Positions 10,580 to 22,932 of a stretch of 64,000 bases of DNA are shown here, one piece after another. A program made the position numbers and the translations under genes. This DNA is from Sternotherus odoratus (lineage: Eukaryota; Chordata; Testudines; Kinosternidae), in the NCBI GenBank assembly GCA_032164245.1, contig JAVMKO010000010.1:45716848-45780847 (forward strand), written 5' to 3'. Numbering within the stretch: position 1 is the stretch's first letter; the number at the start of each line of letters is the position of its first letter. The notes beneath the pieces were generated by a model, which was not told the DNA's origin, ran no database searches, and worked only from the letters and a program-made list of their open reading frames with translations.

Positions 10580-12760
10580 TGTGACGGGTTGGGATCACAG
10601 AAACCTCCTTAGAAGCTGCCACCCGACATGCCAAGCCTACTTCTGCCTCGGATTTCCTGCCCCTAAAGCTTAGGACCTCAGTACCCTGCCTGGTTTGAGT
10701 CAGACTCGCTAGCCTGCTGCAACACCAGACCCTGGTCTAAGCCACGTCCCCCAACAGCTATGGGCTTGCCTGGAAACAGGTTAGGAAGTGTTCCAGCCCT
10801 TGGCACTCAGATGCTCAATTCCCAGTGGGGTCCAAACCCTAAATAAATCTGTTTTGCCCTATATAAAGCTTATACAGGGCAAACTCATAGATTGTTCACC
10901 TATAGCAGGGGTGGGGAACCTTTTTTCTGCCAAGGGCCATTTGGACATTTATAATGTCATTCGCGGGTCGGTTCCCCCCCCCCCCCCCGAGGAAGCCCAG
11001 GCTGGCAATGGGAGTTGAGACCCCAGCTGGCAAGGGGCCAGCGGGGAAAACTCCAAAGCAGTGGCAGGCGGAGTGCTTAGCCCTGCACTGCTTTGGGGTT
11101 TCCCCGCTGGCCCCTTGCCAGCCGGGGTCCTGCTGCCTGCTCCAGTCAGCTGCCGCTATCAGCCTGAGTGTAGGGGGTGATCTTCCTTTACCCCCACCCA
11201 GCCTCCCCCCATCTAACCGCCTTTCCTCCCCCACCCCTGCCTGGCCCGGCCCATCCCACCGAACCTAACCTCCTCCCCCCTCCCACTCCCAACCCAGCCT
11301 CCCCCCCACCAAACCTCCTTCCCTCCCGCACCCACGCCTCGCCCACCCCATCCAGCCTAGTCTCCTGTCCCCCTCCCCGCCCGACCTCCCCCCCCACCGC
11401 CCCCTTGCCTGCCCCCCAGCCCAGGCTCCCCCCCCACTTCCCCTTGACCGTCGGCTCCCCACGGCTCCTCCTTACCCCGCCCGGCTAATGGTGGCCGCGT
11501 GGCACCGGCGGCTCCCCCAGGCGCTTCCCGGCCCCTTTGCCGAGCGCGGAGCCGCCCCCGCCTGGTGGCCCACACTCGTCCCTGGCCGGCGGCTCCCCGA
11601 GGCGCTTCCCGGCCCCTTCGCCGAGCGCGGAGCCGCCCCGGGCCGCCAGGCGGGGGCGGCTCCATGTTCGGCGAAGGGGCCGGGAAGCGCCTGGGGGAGC
11701 CGCCCCCGCGTGTCCCTGCCCAGCGGCTCCCCGAGGCACTTTCCGGCCTCTTGGCTGAGCGCGGAGCCGCCCCGGGCGGGGGAGGCTCCGCGCTCGGTTA
11801 AGAGGCCGGGAAGCGCCTCGGGGAGCCGCCGGCCAGGGACGCTCGCGGGGCGGATGGAATGCTTTGGCGGGGCGTATAAGGCCCGCGGGCCGAAGGTTCC
11901 CCACCCCTGCTCTATAGCAATGATAGAGAGATATGCCCAGCTGTTTCCCCCCCCCCCGGGTATCAACACGTAGTCCAGGTTAATTAATAAATAAAAAGTG
12001 ATTTTAATAAAGACAGGACGTAGGATTTAAGTGGTTCCAAGTAATAACAGACAGAACAAAGTGAATTACCAAATAAAATAAAACAGAATATGCAGATCTA
12101 ATACAGTAAAAAGCCTCACCCTCAGATGTTTCAGTGAATTTCTTCTTTCAGACCAATCTTCCTTTTAGTCTGGGTACAGCTATCACTTGCACACACACCC
12201 CTGCAGTCACTGTCCTCTGTTCCAGTTTCCTTCAGGTCTCCTTGGGGGGGGGAGGGGTGAAGAGGCTGTTCTTTGAGGCAGCTAAAGACAAAATGGAGGA
12301 GTCTTTCCAGGGTTTATATAGACTTTCTCTTGTGGGTGGAGACCCCTTCCTCCTTCTTATGCGGAGATCAGTTGTAGAATGTAGTTTCAGAGCCACATGT
12401 CTGAGCCAGACTTCCTTCATTACCAGCCAGGCCACGTTCCTGGGGAAGCTCGGGTGTGGACGGGCGTCTACAAAGTTAATTGTTAGCTTGACTAGTTCTT
12501 GACTGGGCATTTACTGAGAATAGTTTTTTTCTCAGACAGCTGCCCAGCTGCTTTCCAAAGTCTACTTACAACTGACCAAGCACATAGCCAATATTCATAA
12601 CTTTGACTACAAAACTGACACATACGATGAACAGATCCAGAGGATCATTACCTTTACATAGATATGTTACATGGCATATGTAGCAAAACCATATTCCAGT
12701 TGTAGCATACATACATCTATAGGCACCCCTCCATAAAGCCTTATGGGGTAAACTGTCACA
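10580..12760 (+). mobile_element. LTR-like element (probably solo LTR)
   Basis: It starts TGTGACGGG and ends ACTGTCACA, so has TG...CA termini. It is flanked by GTCCC (10,575-10,579) and ATCCC (12,761-12,765), a 4-bp duplication or 5 bp with one mismatch. TATATAAAG lies at 10,860 and AATAAA at 11,986. Without the nested 1-kb MITE it is about 1,177 bp. No gag, pol or env sequence is present. Orientation is inferred from TATA and poly(A) signals and is uncertain; a long non-autonomous LTR element is an alternative. Confidence 0.6.
10906..11909. mobile_element. hAT-type MITE with GC-rich core
   Basis: The ends are CAGGGGTGGGGAACCTT and its inverted counterpart ending in GGTTCCCCACCCCTG. Flanking 8-mers ACCTATAG (10,898-10,905) and CTCTATAG (11,910-11,917) match at 6 of 8 bases, as expected for an aged hAT target duplication. 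The core at 11,177-11,840 is extremely C/G-rich and holds direct and inverted copies of a unit of about 50 bp. The long open frames on both strands there are composition artefacts. Confidence 0.8.
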
Positions 12761-12799
12761 ATCCCTTTCAGTCCTATGTTCCTATAAGACCCATGGACA

Positions 12800-14076
12800 A
12801 AAGTCAGATTAAGATGGCCAGGGGATCCTCCAACCCCCAGTGCTTCTGACTCTGTGGGTGATGTATCAGCGTTCAGACTCATCCCTGCTTGGTTCTTGCA
12901 TAGAATTTCCTGCGTTTAATAAAGAGGAGAGGGTTTTAAATTTTCTTTAAAATGAAATATTTCTGGTTTTGACAAAAAACCACTTCTCACTTATGTTACC
13001 TTTGAATGAAGGGAAAAAAAAAAGGAAAAAAAAGGTTGATCAGTTCTACCGCAAGGTTGCAGACCTAGCAGTGGTGGTGACAGCCTGACAGTTACCCTGG
13101 TGACGTGGAGGCCTGGCTGTGGCAACCTCCCCCTCGACTTCTCAAAAGCCACCGGCCATGGAGCATTTGAAGCCATGCTCAGTCGTAGCTGTCCAACCAA
13201 GTGGAATGTCTCTGTGGCCAGTGGCCATTAATCAACATTTCATCAACGTGCCCAGGCAAGGATGGTTCTGGAGTCTAATAATAAGAATTTCTGCTGATCT
13301 CCCCAGAAAGCCCCAGCACTCACCCATCCCCAGATAACACTGAAGCATTCAGGGAGGCCAGACACATGAGCAGAGATTGCCAGGCAGGCTCAGGAATGGC
13401 CAGTGTTTTCAGGAGGGATCAGGAACAGCCTGACTAGGGCCGGAGGAGGATGAAATGCTCTGCCTGGCAATGCAGAGGTGAGAACACTCAGCTGGGCATA
13501 CAACACCCCACAAAAGGCTAAATTCAGTTGCTAAAGAATCCTCAGGGTTCTCTAGGTACCATGCACTAGGTTGATGGTGATGCACGTTGCTAGGCAACCT
13601 CCCAGAGGATGGCCATGCCTGCAGTCCCAACAGTGGCTGATGGGAAGAGGAGACAAGGCTGAAGTGTCTGGGCTGATTCTGACGTCACTAAGCAGCTTTC
13701 CGTACCAGTGCCCAGCAGGCAGCACCTCGCAGAACCAGCTGCAGTGGCTGAGACCTTTCCTCCCCAGGAGCCCAGGGAGAAGCGCTGGCGACACCTTGTT
13801 CTGCCTGAGATCTTCACTCCCAGTGACCCCCATGCCTGCAAGCCCAGCTGCATCTTTGCCACCTTTGACTCCATGCTCAAACCTCCCTGCTACAGTCCCC
13901 TAGGCCCACCGTGCCCTCCCTGCCCGCTTCAATGAGAAAACCAGCAAACCAGGATGGGACCTCCAGCCCTTCCCTCCCCACCTGTTTCCTTTCTTTGTTG
14001 AGATCTTTATCTGAGGGAGGCAGTCAGGGATGACAGTGCAGAGTGCCACAATTGCCAAGGTGAAAGGCTTTGACTA
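12800..14076. other. intergenic, nothing recognised
   Basis: Frames of 60-110 codons occur on both strands around 13,400-13,930 but overlap one another and match no known protein. No repeat family was identified with confidence. Confidence 0.4.
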
Positions 14077-14556
14077 AGGGCCCGTCTACACATCTAACGT
14101 GGTGCCTGTTTTGTGTGTCTGCATTAAGTGATCCACATCAGCTGTTGCATGATGGTTCAAGCACACCGCCTTGTTACCACAGTCAATTTACTGTTGCCTC
14201 ATAGCTTTGTGGCCACACACCACAATACTGTTTTGCAAGGAGCCCTCAGCATTGTGACCAGACACCCCACTGTGTATTTCTCTGTTGCTGTTCCATATGC
14301 ATTCTGGGATGTTTCATGCTGTGCACTGTGGGATTCTTATGGGAGGGCAATGGAATCATGGGACTTGGGGGCGGGGACATAAACTGAATAATTCCCATGA
14401 TTCCTTGTTTCACCTCATCACCCTTCTTGTTTCTGTGATCCAGAGCCATTTTACAGGCACTGTCAGGCAGCATGGATGATCACTGCTGACTTCTAGTTGT
14501 GAATACACAGACTATTGGTAGAGTAGCTGAAGTCACGCCACGGCTAGCCAACCAGG

Positions 14557-15560
14557 GTGATAAGGGCACCAGAAGAGGAGGAGACTGAAAACAACCAGAC
14601 TCTTCTCCTACGTCTTCTCCTGCAGCAGATTCACTCTTCAGCGTGCTGCTTTGGGGCTTGGCCAGCTATTACTAGCTGGTGGGGCAGGACAGGGCTGCAG
14701 ACCCGGGCTGACCAGAACCAGGGGCAGAAATTCAGGATGTCAAAAGACACTTTCTTAGAACTCTCTGCAGAGCTTGTCTAACAGCTGCACTGGTGGAGCA
14801 ACCACATGAGAGCTCTCCTCAGCACGTGCCCATCACAACTGGAAACTCGCCCCCATCCCCCACCCCCTGACTACTGCCAGTTAGTTGCTGATCAGTTTGG
14901 TGTTAATCAGCAGTTGGGATGTTGTAACAGAAGTCTGTCCCCCGGGACATAAAACTAGGCTCTATGCAGACAGCTATTAAGGGTCTTACATGGATGGGGC
15001 CACCGATGGGACCTACATGTCTATTCTCTCCCTTCCCCTGCATCAAGCCTCAGAGTTCAGCACCACCAAGGCATTGCTCCATGATGCTGAAAGGCTGATT
15101 GATCACTGTGGAAGACTCACCAGTATTAATGTGGGGTGGTCTGGAAAGGTCAACGGTGCCAAGATCTTTAAATGTCTGCACTTTCCCTGCAGTGGCAAAT
15201 GGTACTTTTGCACCCAGGGTCTACATGGCCATTAGTGGTATAGCCTTTTCACTGGACAACTGGAAAGGAGAACGGAACTGTTCACTTCCACCCGGAGGAG
15301 ATGCAGAATGGCTGGGTAATGACGTTAAGGCTGGATTCTAATGAAGACCATTGCACAGCCTTTGCAGGAGTGAGGGGGAGAGCCTGGCATATGAATGGGT
15401 GCAGGAAGCAGGCATGCTTGGTGAGCGTTTTGAACAGCCAGGGAGAAGACCTTTTCAGACTGATACAGCCACTCGTGGCACACACAGTGCAGGATGCATC
15501 ATGCTCCTATTTGGACTCAAGTAGGTCCACTTGCGAGAAACGTTACGTCTTTGTTTAAGG
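14557..15560 (+). pseudogene. PIF/Harbinger (HARBI1-like) transposase relic
   Basis: Broken plus-strand frames show the transposase in order: KFRMSKDTFLELSAELV at about 14,735-14,781, a LETRP...DYCQLVADQFGV segment at 14,840-14,905, and a GATDGTYMSILSLPLHQASEF...LIDHCGRLTSINVGWSGKVN segment at 15,000-15,160. The last corresponds to the first catalytic Asp region (GAIDGTHI in family members). Stops and frameshifts separate the parts and the C-terminal catalytic residues are not recognisable. The element probably begins near 14,077. Confidence 0.75.
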
Positions 15561-17300
15561 TATTTATAAACATCAGTGTACATTACCTCGTTGGAAGGCA
15601 CTGCATGTGTGGTTTGGAATGCGGTGGTTTTAGCCCAGTGCTTATTTTGATGCTATTATTATACCTGGGTGGCTGTTATGATCCGGGTGCTTTGCCATAG
15701 AAAGGAGGGTCCAAGCCCCAGACCCAAAAATGCCCCCACATTTTCAAATTACTTTTGTAAACACATCAAAATACACCAAGGCGAAATTTATTAGCATTTG
15801 AGAGTTGGATGAGCAGTCATACTGCGATGCAAACTTAGGCCACGTGCTCCAGCAACGTGGTCTGCCTTTCCATAATCCAATGTCCTTTTCTCTCCTCTTC
15901 CTTATGCTGCTGATACAGTAAAATAAAGAACTTTTGTAAAAGGCAGTTTTCAATATATGAGTCAACTTCAAACAGCCTCCTTCCTCGGGAAGTCTCGCGG
16001 TGCCATTGTTCTTGGGGCAGGTGGGAGTTTGACCAGGTGGAGAGTGAAGAACAATTACACCTCAGGTCGGTTGGGATGGGGCAGCACATAGCAAAGCTGC
16101 ATGGTGATATTGTGTTTTCATATTGCTGTTTAAATGAGGGGAGAGTTTGAGTAGTCTCTGGTGCAGCTCTTGCATTGAGCACAGAGGTGAGGTTCTAAAG
16201 CCAACGAGCTGGAGAAAAGTTAAACCAACATGGTGACATTCTTATGGCATCTGGACACATGTAAACCCCTCTGATCCCTCCTGCTGTGGTGTATTTTGCT
16301 AGATCCTTTCTTACAGGAATTGGTGCCATCCACAGTCTGGGTCGGGACCTCAGTGACTCTGGCTCAAGATTAACTGGTCTCTCTGACTCAGGGTTAACCC
16401 ACGTCTGGGATGAGTCAGGGTGCGTCCACAACAAACTGGTACAGATGCGGCCAAACAGATCGTGGTAGCAGACTCTGTAGTCACTTTGTACTTCACATGT
16501 CTGTGGCCCAGCCAGAGTTCTTTTGTTAGCTGAGAGGCCCCTTTACTGCTGACCTGCCATGTGATCCAGCCCATCAGATGGTGGTTACTCTCACTGCCTT
16601 CCCTGCATGCAGGTCTCAGATGCTTGCTGGCCACCCAGGTGCTGGAGGGTCCTGATTAGCAAGGGGTACGTGTCTTTCAGGCAGACTATGTCTACACCAA
16701 TGATGAAGTCACTCTCTTAGGAATGCCTCATGGGCCTCCAGACCCCATGACACAGCCCAGACTTGGGCCTGAGCCATTGCTTTGTGGGCCCATTCCTGTG
16801 GAAGTTCTCCTGCCTCTGCTTCGAGGCCAGGGGGAGCTCAGTGATCATTACATCTCCCCATGCAAGGTGGCAAGGATGCCCAGGATATCTGCCAATCACC
16901 TTCTTTCCCCAGAAGTTGAACTTCTGCTCCTCAAAATATTCACGCAGGGTTAGAGCTGCCTCCCAGAGGGGTGCTGCCTCCCCAAGTTGGGCCCTGTAGT
17001 GGTGGGGAATGGTTAACATGTGACTGCAGAAAGGGAAGCTGGTCTCCCCACAGAAGGTGCCAGTGAAGAGCCCGACCTCCTGGGGGAACACAGCCTGCAG
17101 CCCTTCAAAGTGGGCATCAGCAGCAGCTGTCTGTGGCACCTGAGCAGCCCATGCCAAGCTTCACAGGGGAGAAGGGAGGCTGCCTGGATGTGGCCATCTT
17201 GCAAGGCATGCAACACAGCTCTCTCTAGCATCACACAGTGCTAATAACCGCTCTGCCTGTCGTGACCTTCAAAGGAGAGCACCCCCTCACCTTCACACAC
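15561..17300 (-). other. unidentified, possibly transposon-derived ORF
   Basis: A 146-codon minus-strand frame (17,157-16,717) contains LREYFEEQKFNFWGKKVIG. A 79-codon frame follows at 16,434-16,195. I do not recognise the family. Position next to the Harbinger relic suggests part of the same or a neighbouring element. No introns or regulatory signals were seen, so it is not called as a gene. Confidence 0.25.
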
Positions 17301-20300
17301 ACTACATTGGAGCGAAGTGTGTACTAGAGACGCCTGATTTCCCTGTAGCTTTACCAGGTGTTAGGTCCTCCTTTGATCTAAGTAACAGGATTTGTTTGAT
17401 CCCTGTAGCCCTTATATTTGATGTTTTATTAGTGTTCTTCCTTCCACATCTGTTTCTTTTTGATTCATAGAAAACCATCAGAATACTGTGCTGGCCACTG
17501 TATGTTCCCGAAAGACGGCAGAGCACAGAGGACAAAGGCCTTGCCCACCGGAGCTAAAGCAGCAGCACTATTGGGTAGTAGACATAGTAATCCTTATCCT
17601 GTTTGATGCAGCCACTAGTGGAAGGCAGCACATTTCACCAGTGTGATATATATCATTAAAGATCCACCGTCTTATTACAGAGCTGCAATAGGTACCTGAA
17701 GGGAAATTCTAAGCTCATTTAAACAGTGTTGAAAGAGAGTGTCTCCAGCAAAGACAAGAGATTTATATAAATGAGGCTGGAATTTGATGTTCCACCCTTA
17801 AGAATCTATGTAAAGATGAGTGAATAAATTACTCAAGTTTTGCCTTCTTAGTTGTGAATTGTCAGCCGACAGATCACAAAACCCCACATGTATTCATTCA
17901 CAAATCTCTTCAACAAATAATTCTTAGAGAGACACTGCGTTAGGTAATATCTGCGTTAGGAAATATCTGTTAATGGATCAACTTCTATTGGGGGAACAGA
18001 GAAGCTTGTGAGCTGCACAAAGTTCTTGACTTCTTCTTTAAGAAATCTTTTGTTGCAAATATTCAGAATTCAAGTGGTCTTGATTAGTCATATGGTATTG
18101 TTTCTGTTTCCTGATTGGGTGAGTTACTTAAAACAACATGGTGCAAATCACAAATTTAACAATCAAATATACACTTTGAAATACACCAGCATCTATGTAG
18201 CATGTGACACATTTACAGTGGTAGCCAGGGATGTGAAACATTTCTAAATTTGTTGCAATAACCATATTAAATCTGTATCCCTAGTAGGGGGGACTTGGCA
18301 GGACATGGGGCCAGAGTTAAGGTTGTTTCTGGAACCTAAGTCTGAATTCTCCTAACTGTTAACTTAAAAGAACCTCTGCAATGTTTGTATTATTATTTAT
18401 ATCACCGTAGTGCCTAGGAGACTGGTCATGGCCCAGGGCCCAAATGTGTCAGGCACTGTACAAATACTGAACAAAAGACAGTCCCTGCCTCAGAGTTTTA
18501 TTTCTTTTTGTTTGCAATCTAGCTTTCCGTCCTTAGTTCTATCTTAATGACATTTACAGGATGGGATGTTAATATTATTTGGCCTAAATATTCACAAGTG
18601 GCTAATGATTTTGCAGGTCAATCTTTTAAGATGTGTCAATTACAACCCACAAACTTGGGGCACCTACAAATATTAATCGTGTGGGAAAATGTGGGGCATA
18701 AAGTCCTGTATGAAATGCTCTAAGAGGGATAGCTTCTGATGGCACTGGTGTCAATCTGGAGTAACTCCATTTCCCTTTGATGGCCACACTCCGGAGTTAC
18801 TCAGATATAAGTGAGGTTCCCTAGTTGAAGTTTGGCTTTGCAGAGATTCAACCATCTGGCTAAATAGGAAGACAACACCCCACCCCACCCCACACACACA
18901 GACAAACACATACGCTCCTAAAAAGACAACGCTTGCTCTTTGAGTGGGAAATGTTTTTTCTGAGAATTTACAAGTAAACCCATTATTAGTTTCTGAGCTA
19001 CAATTAATTCATATATGAGCCCTTGAAGAAAGTTAACCCTCTGTTGTCAAACTTTTTTTGTCCTGAATTATCTCAGTGGCCATGAAGGGTAAAAAAAAAA
19101 ATTTTGAAAATCTAAGATATTCAAAAAGCAAATCTCATTTTGGGATCAAAAGCACTGAAATGCCTTGATCATAATTGTATACTGGCACGGATACAACGGT
19201 ATCATTAGAGGGCAGAGGAAAGTTTGGTGGAGTGTCCTAGCTGTGCATTTCTAGATTGCAACATGTTTTGGTATTTTTTCAGTTTGATCATAATGCTGAA
19301 TTTCCTGGGTTTGTAACATTTGGCCTGGAGATAAAACATCCCTGTCGAGTATTTTGCCTTCCATTCCTGGTCTGTGTTCTCTAGCATCAATCCATCTTAA
19401 TGTTGGGTTTTACTTTGTTTGTGTTATTATTGTTTTGTTCTTTCCCAGGATATTGAAGAAACTGGGTGTTTCCGATATATTAGTGGATGGAATCTGAATG
19501 GGATCTCTCTGCTACCTGAAATAATCCCTCTAAAAATCCCAGGGAAGGTAACTTCCTTTTTCACTAGAAGGTTCCACTTTAACTTTCTATGAATGGGTCT
19601 CCAGCCACATAATTATACATTAATTAATTCTTACCACATTTACTAGTGAAATATCTGATCCCAAACCCATCACATGAAACAAAGCCAAGTGAAAACAAAC
19701 AGCTGAGCTGGCTAATGGTGTAATCAATCATGAAGGAACCAGTCATTTTATTGGCCAAGGGAAACAAGATACACTTTGTGCTAAGGGGATTGCCTTGATC
19801 AGAGATCCCAGCAGTGGTGTAATGGGGGAACACTCACCTCTCGTGAGGACCTCCTGTTGCCTGAGTGTGACACTGAAATCTGTCCTGGTCCCACTGACCC
19901 CTGTAAATTGTTGATCTTGCCTGGCAGATCTTCAGTGGCTCAGCCCTCCAGCAAAACCACCACTGAAATGGATGTATGAACCTCTTCTGAGGTAGCAAAG
20001 AGTTCAACAAAACTGTCAACCCTCACTGGGGAGTCCTGTCTCTGGATCCGTTAAAACTAGCCCTTTTCTTGGGCTTTTTTAAACCAGCCGTGTCCCCTTT
20101 CCAATGCTTTAGATTAGACCACTCCAGCACTAGCTGGGGACAGAGGTGGGGAACCAGGCCAGCGCACTACTCCAGGTCCCCACTAAATAGGGACCCTATA
20201 AATAACCACCTGCTGCTTCTTTCACTTGGCTGTTACTACATTCCCTGAGTCTCTTCCCACCAAGGCTCTTCACCTCTGTCCATTACCTTAGAACTAAGCA

Positions 20301-20508
20301 CTCAACCCCTCTCATTCCTCGGTTTAGCTACTACAGCCCATAGCAGAACCCTCATCCTTCCCTCTCTGGCAGAGCTGGGGACTACACTGCTCAGCCCTTG
20401 CAGCTCCTTTTATAGGAGCCTTCTTTGCTCTGATTGGCTGCTTCTAGCAAGGCCTAGACTCAGAGGATGCTCCTTCCAGGGCTGAGTATGGTAGGACCGC
20501 AGGGAGCC
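17300..20508. other. intergenic, A/T-rich, one old interspersed repeat
   Basis: No gene seen. At about 18,390-18,500 a block ending in GACAGTCCCTGCCTCAGAG resembles a widespread old amniote interspersed repeat. At 20,030-20,508 the text (a TATAAATAAC box and C/T-rich flanks) could be part of a retroviral LTR, but ends were not found. Confidence 0.35.
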
Positions 20509-20520
20509 TCAAAAGGCCAG

Positions 20521-20598
20521 AGGTAACAAAGTCCTGTGGCACCTTACAGACTAACTATAAAGTTTTGAAGCATAAGCTTTTGTGGGTTAATACCCACT
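20521..20598 (-). mobile_element. short Penelope 3'-end copy with 12-bp TSD
   Basis: This 78-bp insert is flanked by perfect 12-bp duplications TCAAAAGGCCAG (20,509-20,520 and 20,599-20,610). In the element's own direction (minus) it starts AGTGGG, at the stem-loop of the hammerhead-like motif, and ends with the shared Penelope tail containing GGTGCCACAGGAC. Confidence 0.9.
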
Positions 20599-21532
20599 TC
20601 AAAAGGCCAGGTGCATCCCATCACAAGTAGTTTGTGAACCTGGGAGGGGCCAAGTGAAATCTACCTGGTCTTGTTAACCTGACCATCTGAACAGAGAGAC
20701 CTTCACCCACAGTCCTAGCTGGTGAATGTCAGGGCTTTGTCTGGCTGACCACGCTTGGTCTGGCCTGGCTGCTTCTATGCATGACAAGCTTTGGAGCAGA
20801 TGATGTTTCCTTCACATGGGCGCTTTGTATTGGATCATTCAATGCCTCTGGAAAGTGAATCTTCCCTTATTATGCAGCCATGCAGTGCTGGGGGAGGGGG
20901 AGGCAGGGGTATGGGAGGGAGACATGGAGTCTGGGACTAGGACAGCGCAATTCTCTGCACAGGAACAAGGCAAAAAGCTGCTGAGCTTCCCAGAGTTGCT
21001 GCCTCTTCCTCTCACCATTCAGCCCTGGTTCCCTCTATGCTGAGGCTTCCTTACACTGCCCTGGCCTGGAAGCCCCTGCACCCTGGGGTGGGTCTCAGAA
21101 TCAGGCCCTCTGGACTGGGCTTGTCAGCCCACTGATTCCCCCTTGTGCCACGTGAGGCAAAGTAAATGTGCACCAGCCAGAGCCTCCTCCGGGAGCACTC
21201 CCTGGGCACCAGGGGATCTGCGCCAGTTTAAGTTAGCAGAGGCAGCTCCACTTCCTCCCCCTCCCCCTCCCCTTGTGGGCAGCTGCACTGCACTGCCCAG
21301 CATCCGGAGGGGGAGGGGGCACATCAGGGGTGGGAAAAGAGCATGTCCACAGAGGCAAGGCAGGTGGAATGAGGCTCCATGGTGCTTCAGACCCAGCATA
21401 GCAGCAGCATATGTTAGAGCTGCCCCAGCATCGGGCCAGGCAGCTGAGAATCAGGGAAACTCCTCTCCAGTGTAAAACCTGTGGTGCTCTCTGCTGCTGG
21501 CTATTCCTGGGGCAAATCAAATGACTGCCTTA

Positions 21533-21724
21533 CCGGGAAGGATAGCTCAGTGGTTTGAGTATTAGCCTGCTAAACCCACGGTTGTGAACTCAGCCCTTAA
21601 GGGGGCCATTTAGAGATATTGGGCAAAAAGTCTGTGGGATGATTTAACGGGGGATTGGCCCTGCTTTGAGCAGGGGGGTTGGACTAGTTAACCTCCAGAG
21701 GTCCCTTCTAACCCTGATATTCTA
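21533..21724 (+). mobile_element. tRNA-derived SINE with CR1-type tail
   Basis: The 5' part looks like a tRNA gene: TAGCTCAGTGGTTTGAG (box A, 21,543) and GGTTGTGAACTCAG (box B, 21,580). The 3' part ends in AGGTCCCTTCTAACCCTG and ATATTCTATG, the CR1-like tail used for LINE-driven retroposition. This is the layout of the Pol III SINE family of cryptodiran turtles and is the best clue to the host lineage. It is not a functional tRNA gene. Confidence 0.9.
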
Positions 21725-22615
21725 TGGGAGGGCCTGAGTGGATAGCCAGTAATTGGCTTCTTGCAGGGCTGTTTCTATTAGGAGGGGAAATTGAAGATAG
21801 AGTCAGGTACTTCTTTGGTGTGATGCTGCTTATTTACAGACAGGCACAAGTCCTGTTTCCCTGGACACAGCAGGAACAAACAACAGGCAATTTCCTTGCT
21901 CACAATTGCCAAGCCTGTGTCCCAAGGAGCTCTGTATCAGTTCTCTGTAGGGCTACACATGATTTCTCTTGCTATCTGCTGGGGGGGGGAGGGGGGAAGG
22001 GGGATTTGCTGGCTTTCTGCATCTCTCTCACACACACAGCTGCAACCCATCAACCCTGCAGCCCCTCCACATGCAATCAGTCCCCAGGAAAATCCTTTAG
22101 CCCAAATGGCTTTGCTTCTGCTGAGGCTTTGTCACCCTGGCCAGTGCCTTGGGCAGGTGCCTCCTATAGTTTCAGCTAGTACTACACAAAGGGGTATTTA
22201 ATTGCTCCTTCATTTAACCTGAAGGGCACTTAGTGTATCAATCAGCTTTAACCGAGTCTCTGATTGATGGCTGCCTTCTACGTAACAACATGAAAGAGAA
22301 TAATGCCCATGGCACCACTAGTTCCCATAGTGCAACATTTCAAAGGCAGTCACTGCACAAGGTGCATCAGCCAGGCACTGGAAGTTCTCACCCCTCCCCA
22401 GGGGAGCGGGTTTCTAAATTAGGTGCAGGTGTTTGATGGGGGTAATTTAGGCTTTCCATGGAAAATCTGGCCCTGGGCTCTGGTTCTGCTGGAATGCTGG
22501 TCTAGAAGTTCTTCCCATCTGATACAGCATGAGACAGGATTCTGGATTAGAGGGCTCACTGATGTCTTCTTGTACGGTAGGAGATGGAAGTCCAGACTAG
22601 ATGAGTACCAGAATA

Positions 22616-22932
22616 CAGGAGAACCTCAGAGTTACGAACCCCTGAGGTATGGCGACTGTTTGTAACTGAAATGTTTGTAACTCTCAACAAAATGTTGTGG
22701 TGCTTTCAAAAGTTTACAACCGAACACTGACTTAATACAGCTTTGAAACGTTACTGTGCAGAAGAAAAATGCTGTTTTTTAGTCGTTTACCTTTAACACA
22801 GTGTGGCGCTGTCTTTGCTTTTTCTTTTTTTGGCTCTGCCGCTGCCTGACTGGGTACTTCTGGTTCCAAGTGCGGGGTGCGTTTGACGGGTCAGTTTGTC
22901 ACGCTGGTGTTCGTAACTCTGAGGTTCTACTG
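22616..22932. mobile_element. Tigger/pogo-type MITE with TA TSD
   Basis: Left end CAGGAGAACCTCAGAGTTAC and right end in reverse complement CAGTAGAACCTCAGAGTTAC differ by one base. TA flanks both ends (22,614-22,615 and 22,933-22,934). The inverted repeats extend about 24 bp. The 317-bp element has no coding sequence. Confidence 0.92.

Larger units (their letters stand above)
9965..12800 (+). mobile_element. CR1 LINE 3' part split by an LTR-like insertion
   Basis: From 9,965 to 10,579 the plus strand carries the end of a CR1 ORF2, with residues such as VRPLLEYCLQFW in broken frames, then the 3' UTR. The CR1 tail (ATCCCTTTCAGTCCTATG) resumes at 12,761. Everything at 10,580-12,760 is therefore a later insertion. 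Confidence 0.75.

Noticed and set aside
11177..11973. Several overlapping frames of 100-165 codons on both strands
   Set aside because: They lie in the C/G-rich subrepeat core of a hAT MITE with clear termini, where stop codons are rare by composition.
14128..15700. Functional HARBI1 host gene
   Set aside because: The frames are broken by stops and shifts and the catalytic triad cannot be followed; it is a transposon relic.
21533..21610. tRNA gene
   Set aside because: Box A and box B are present, but the body continues into a CR1-type tail, so it is a SINE.
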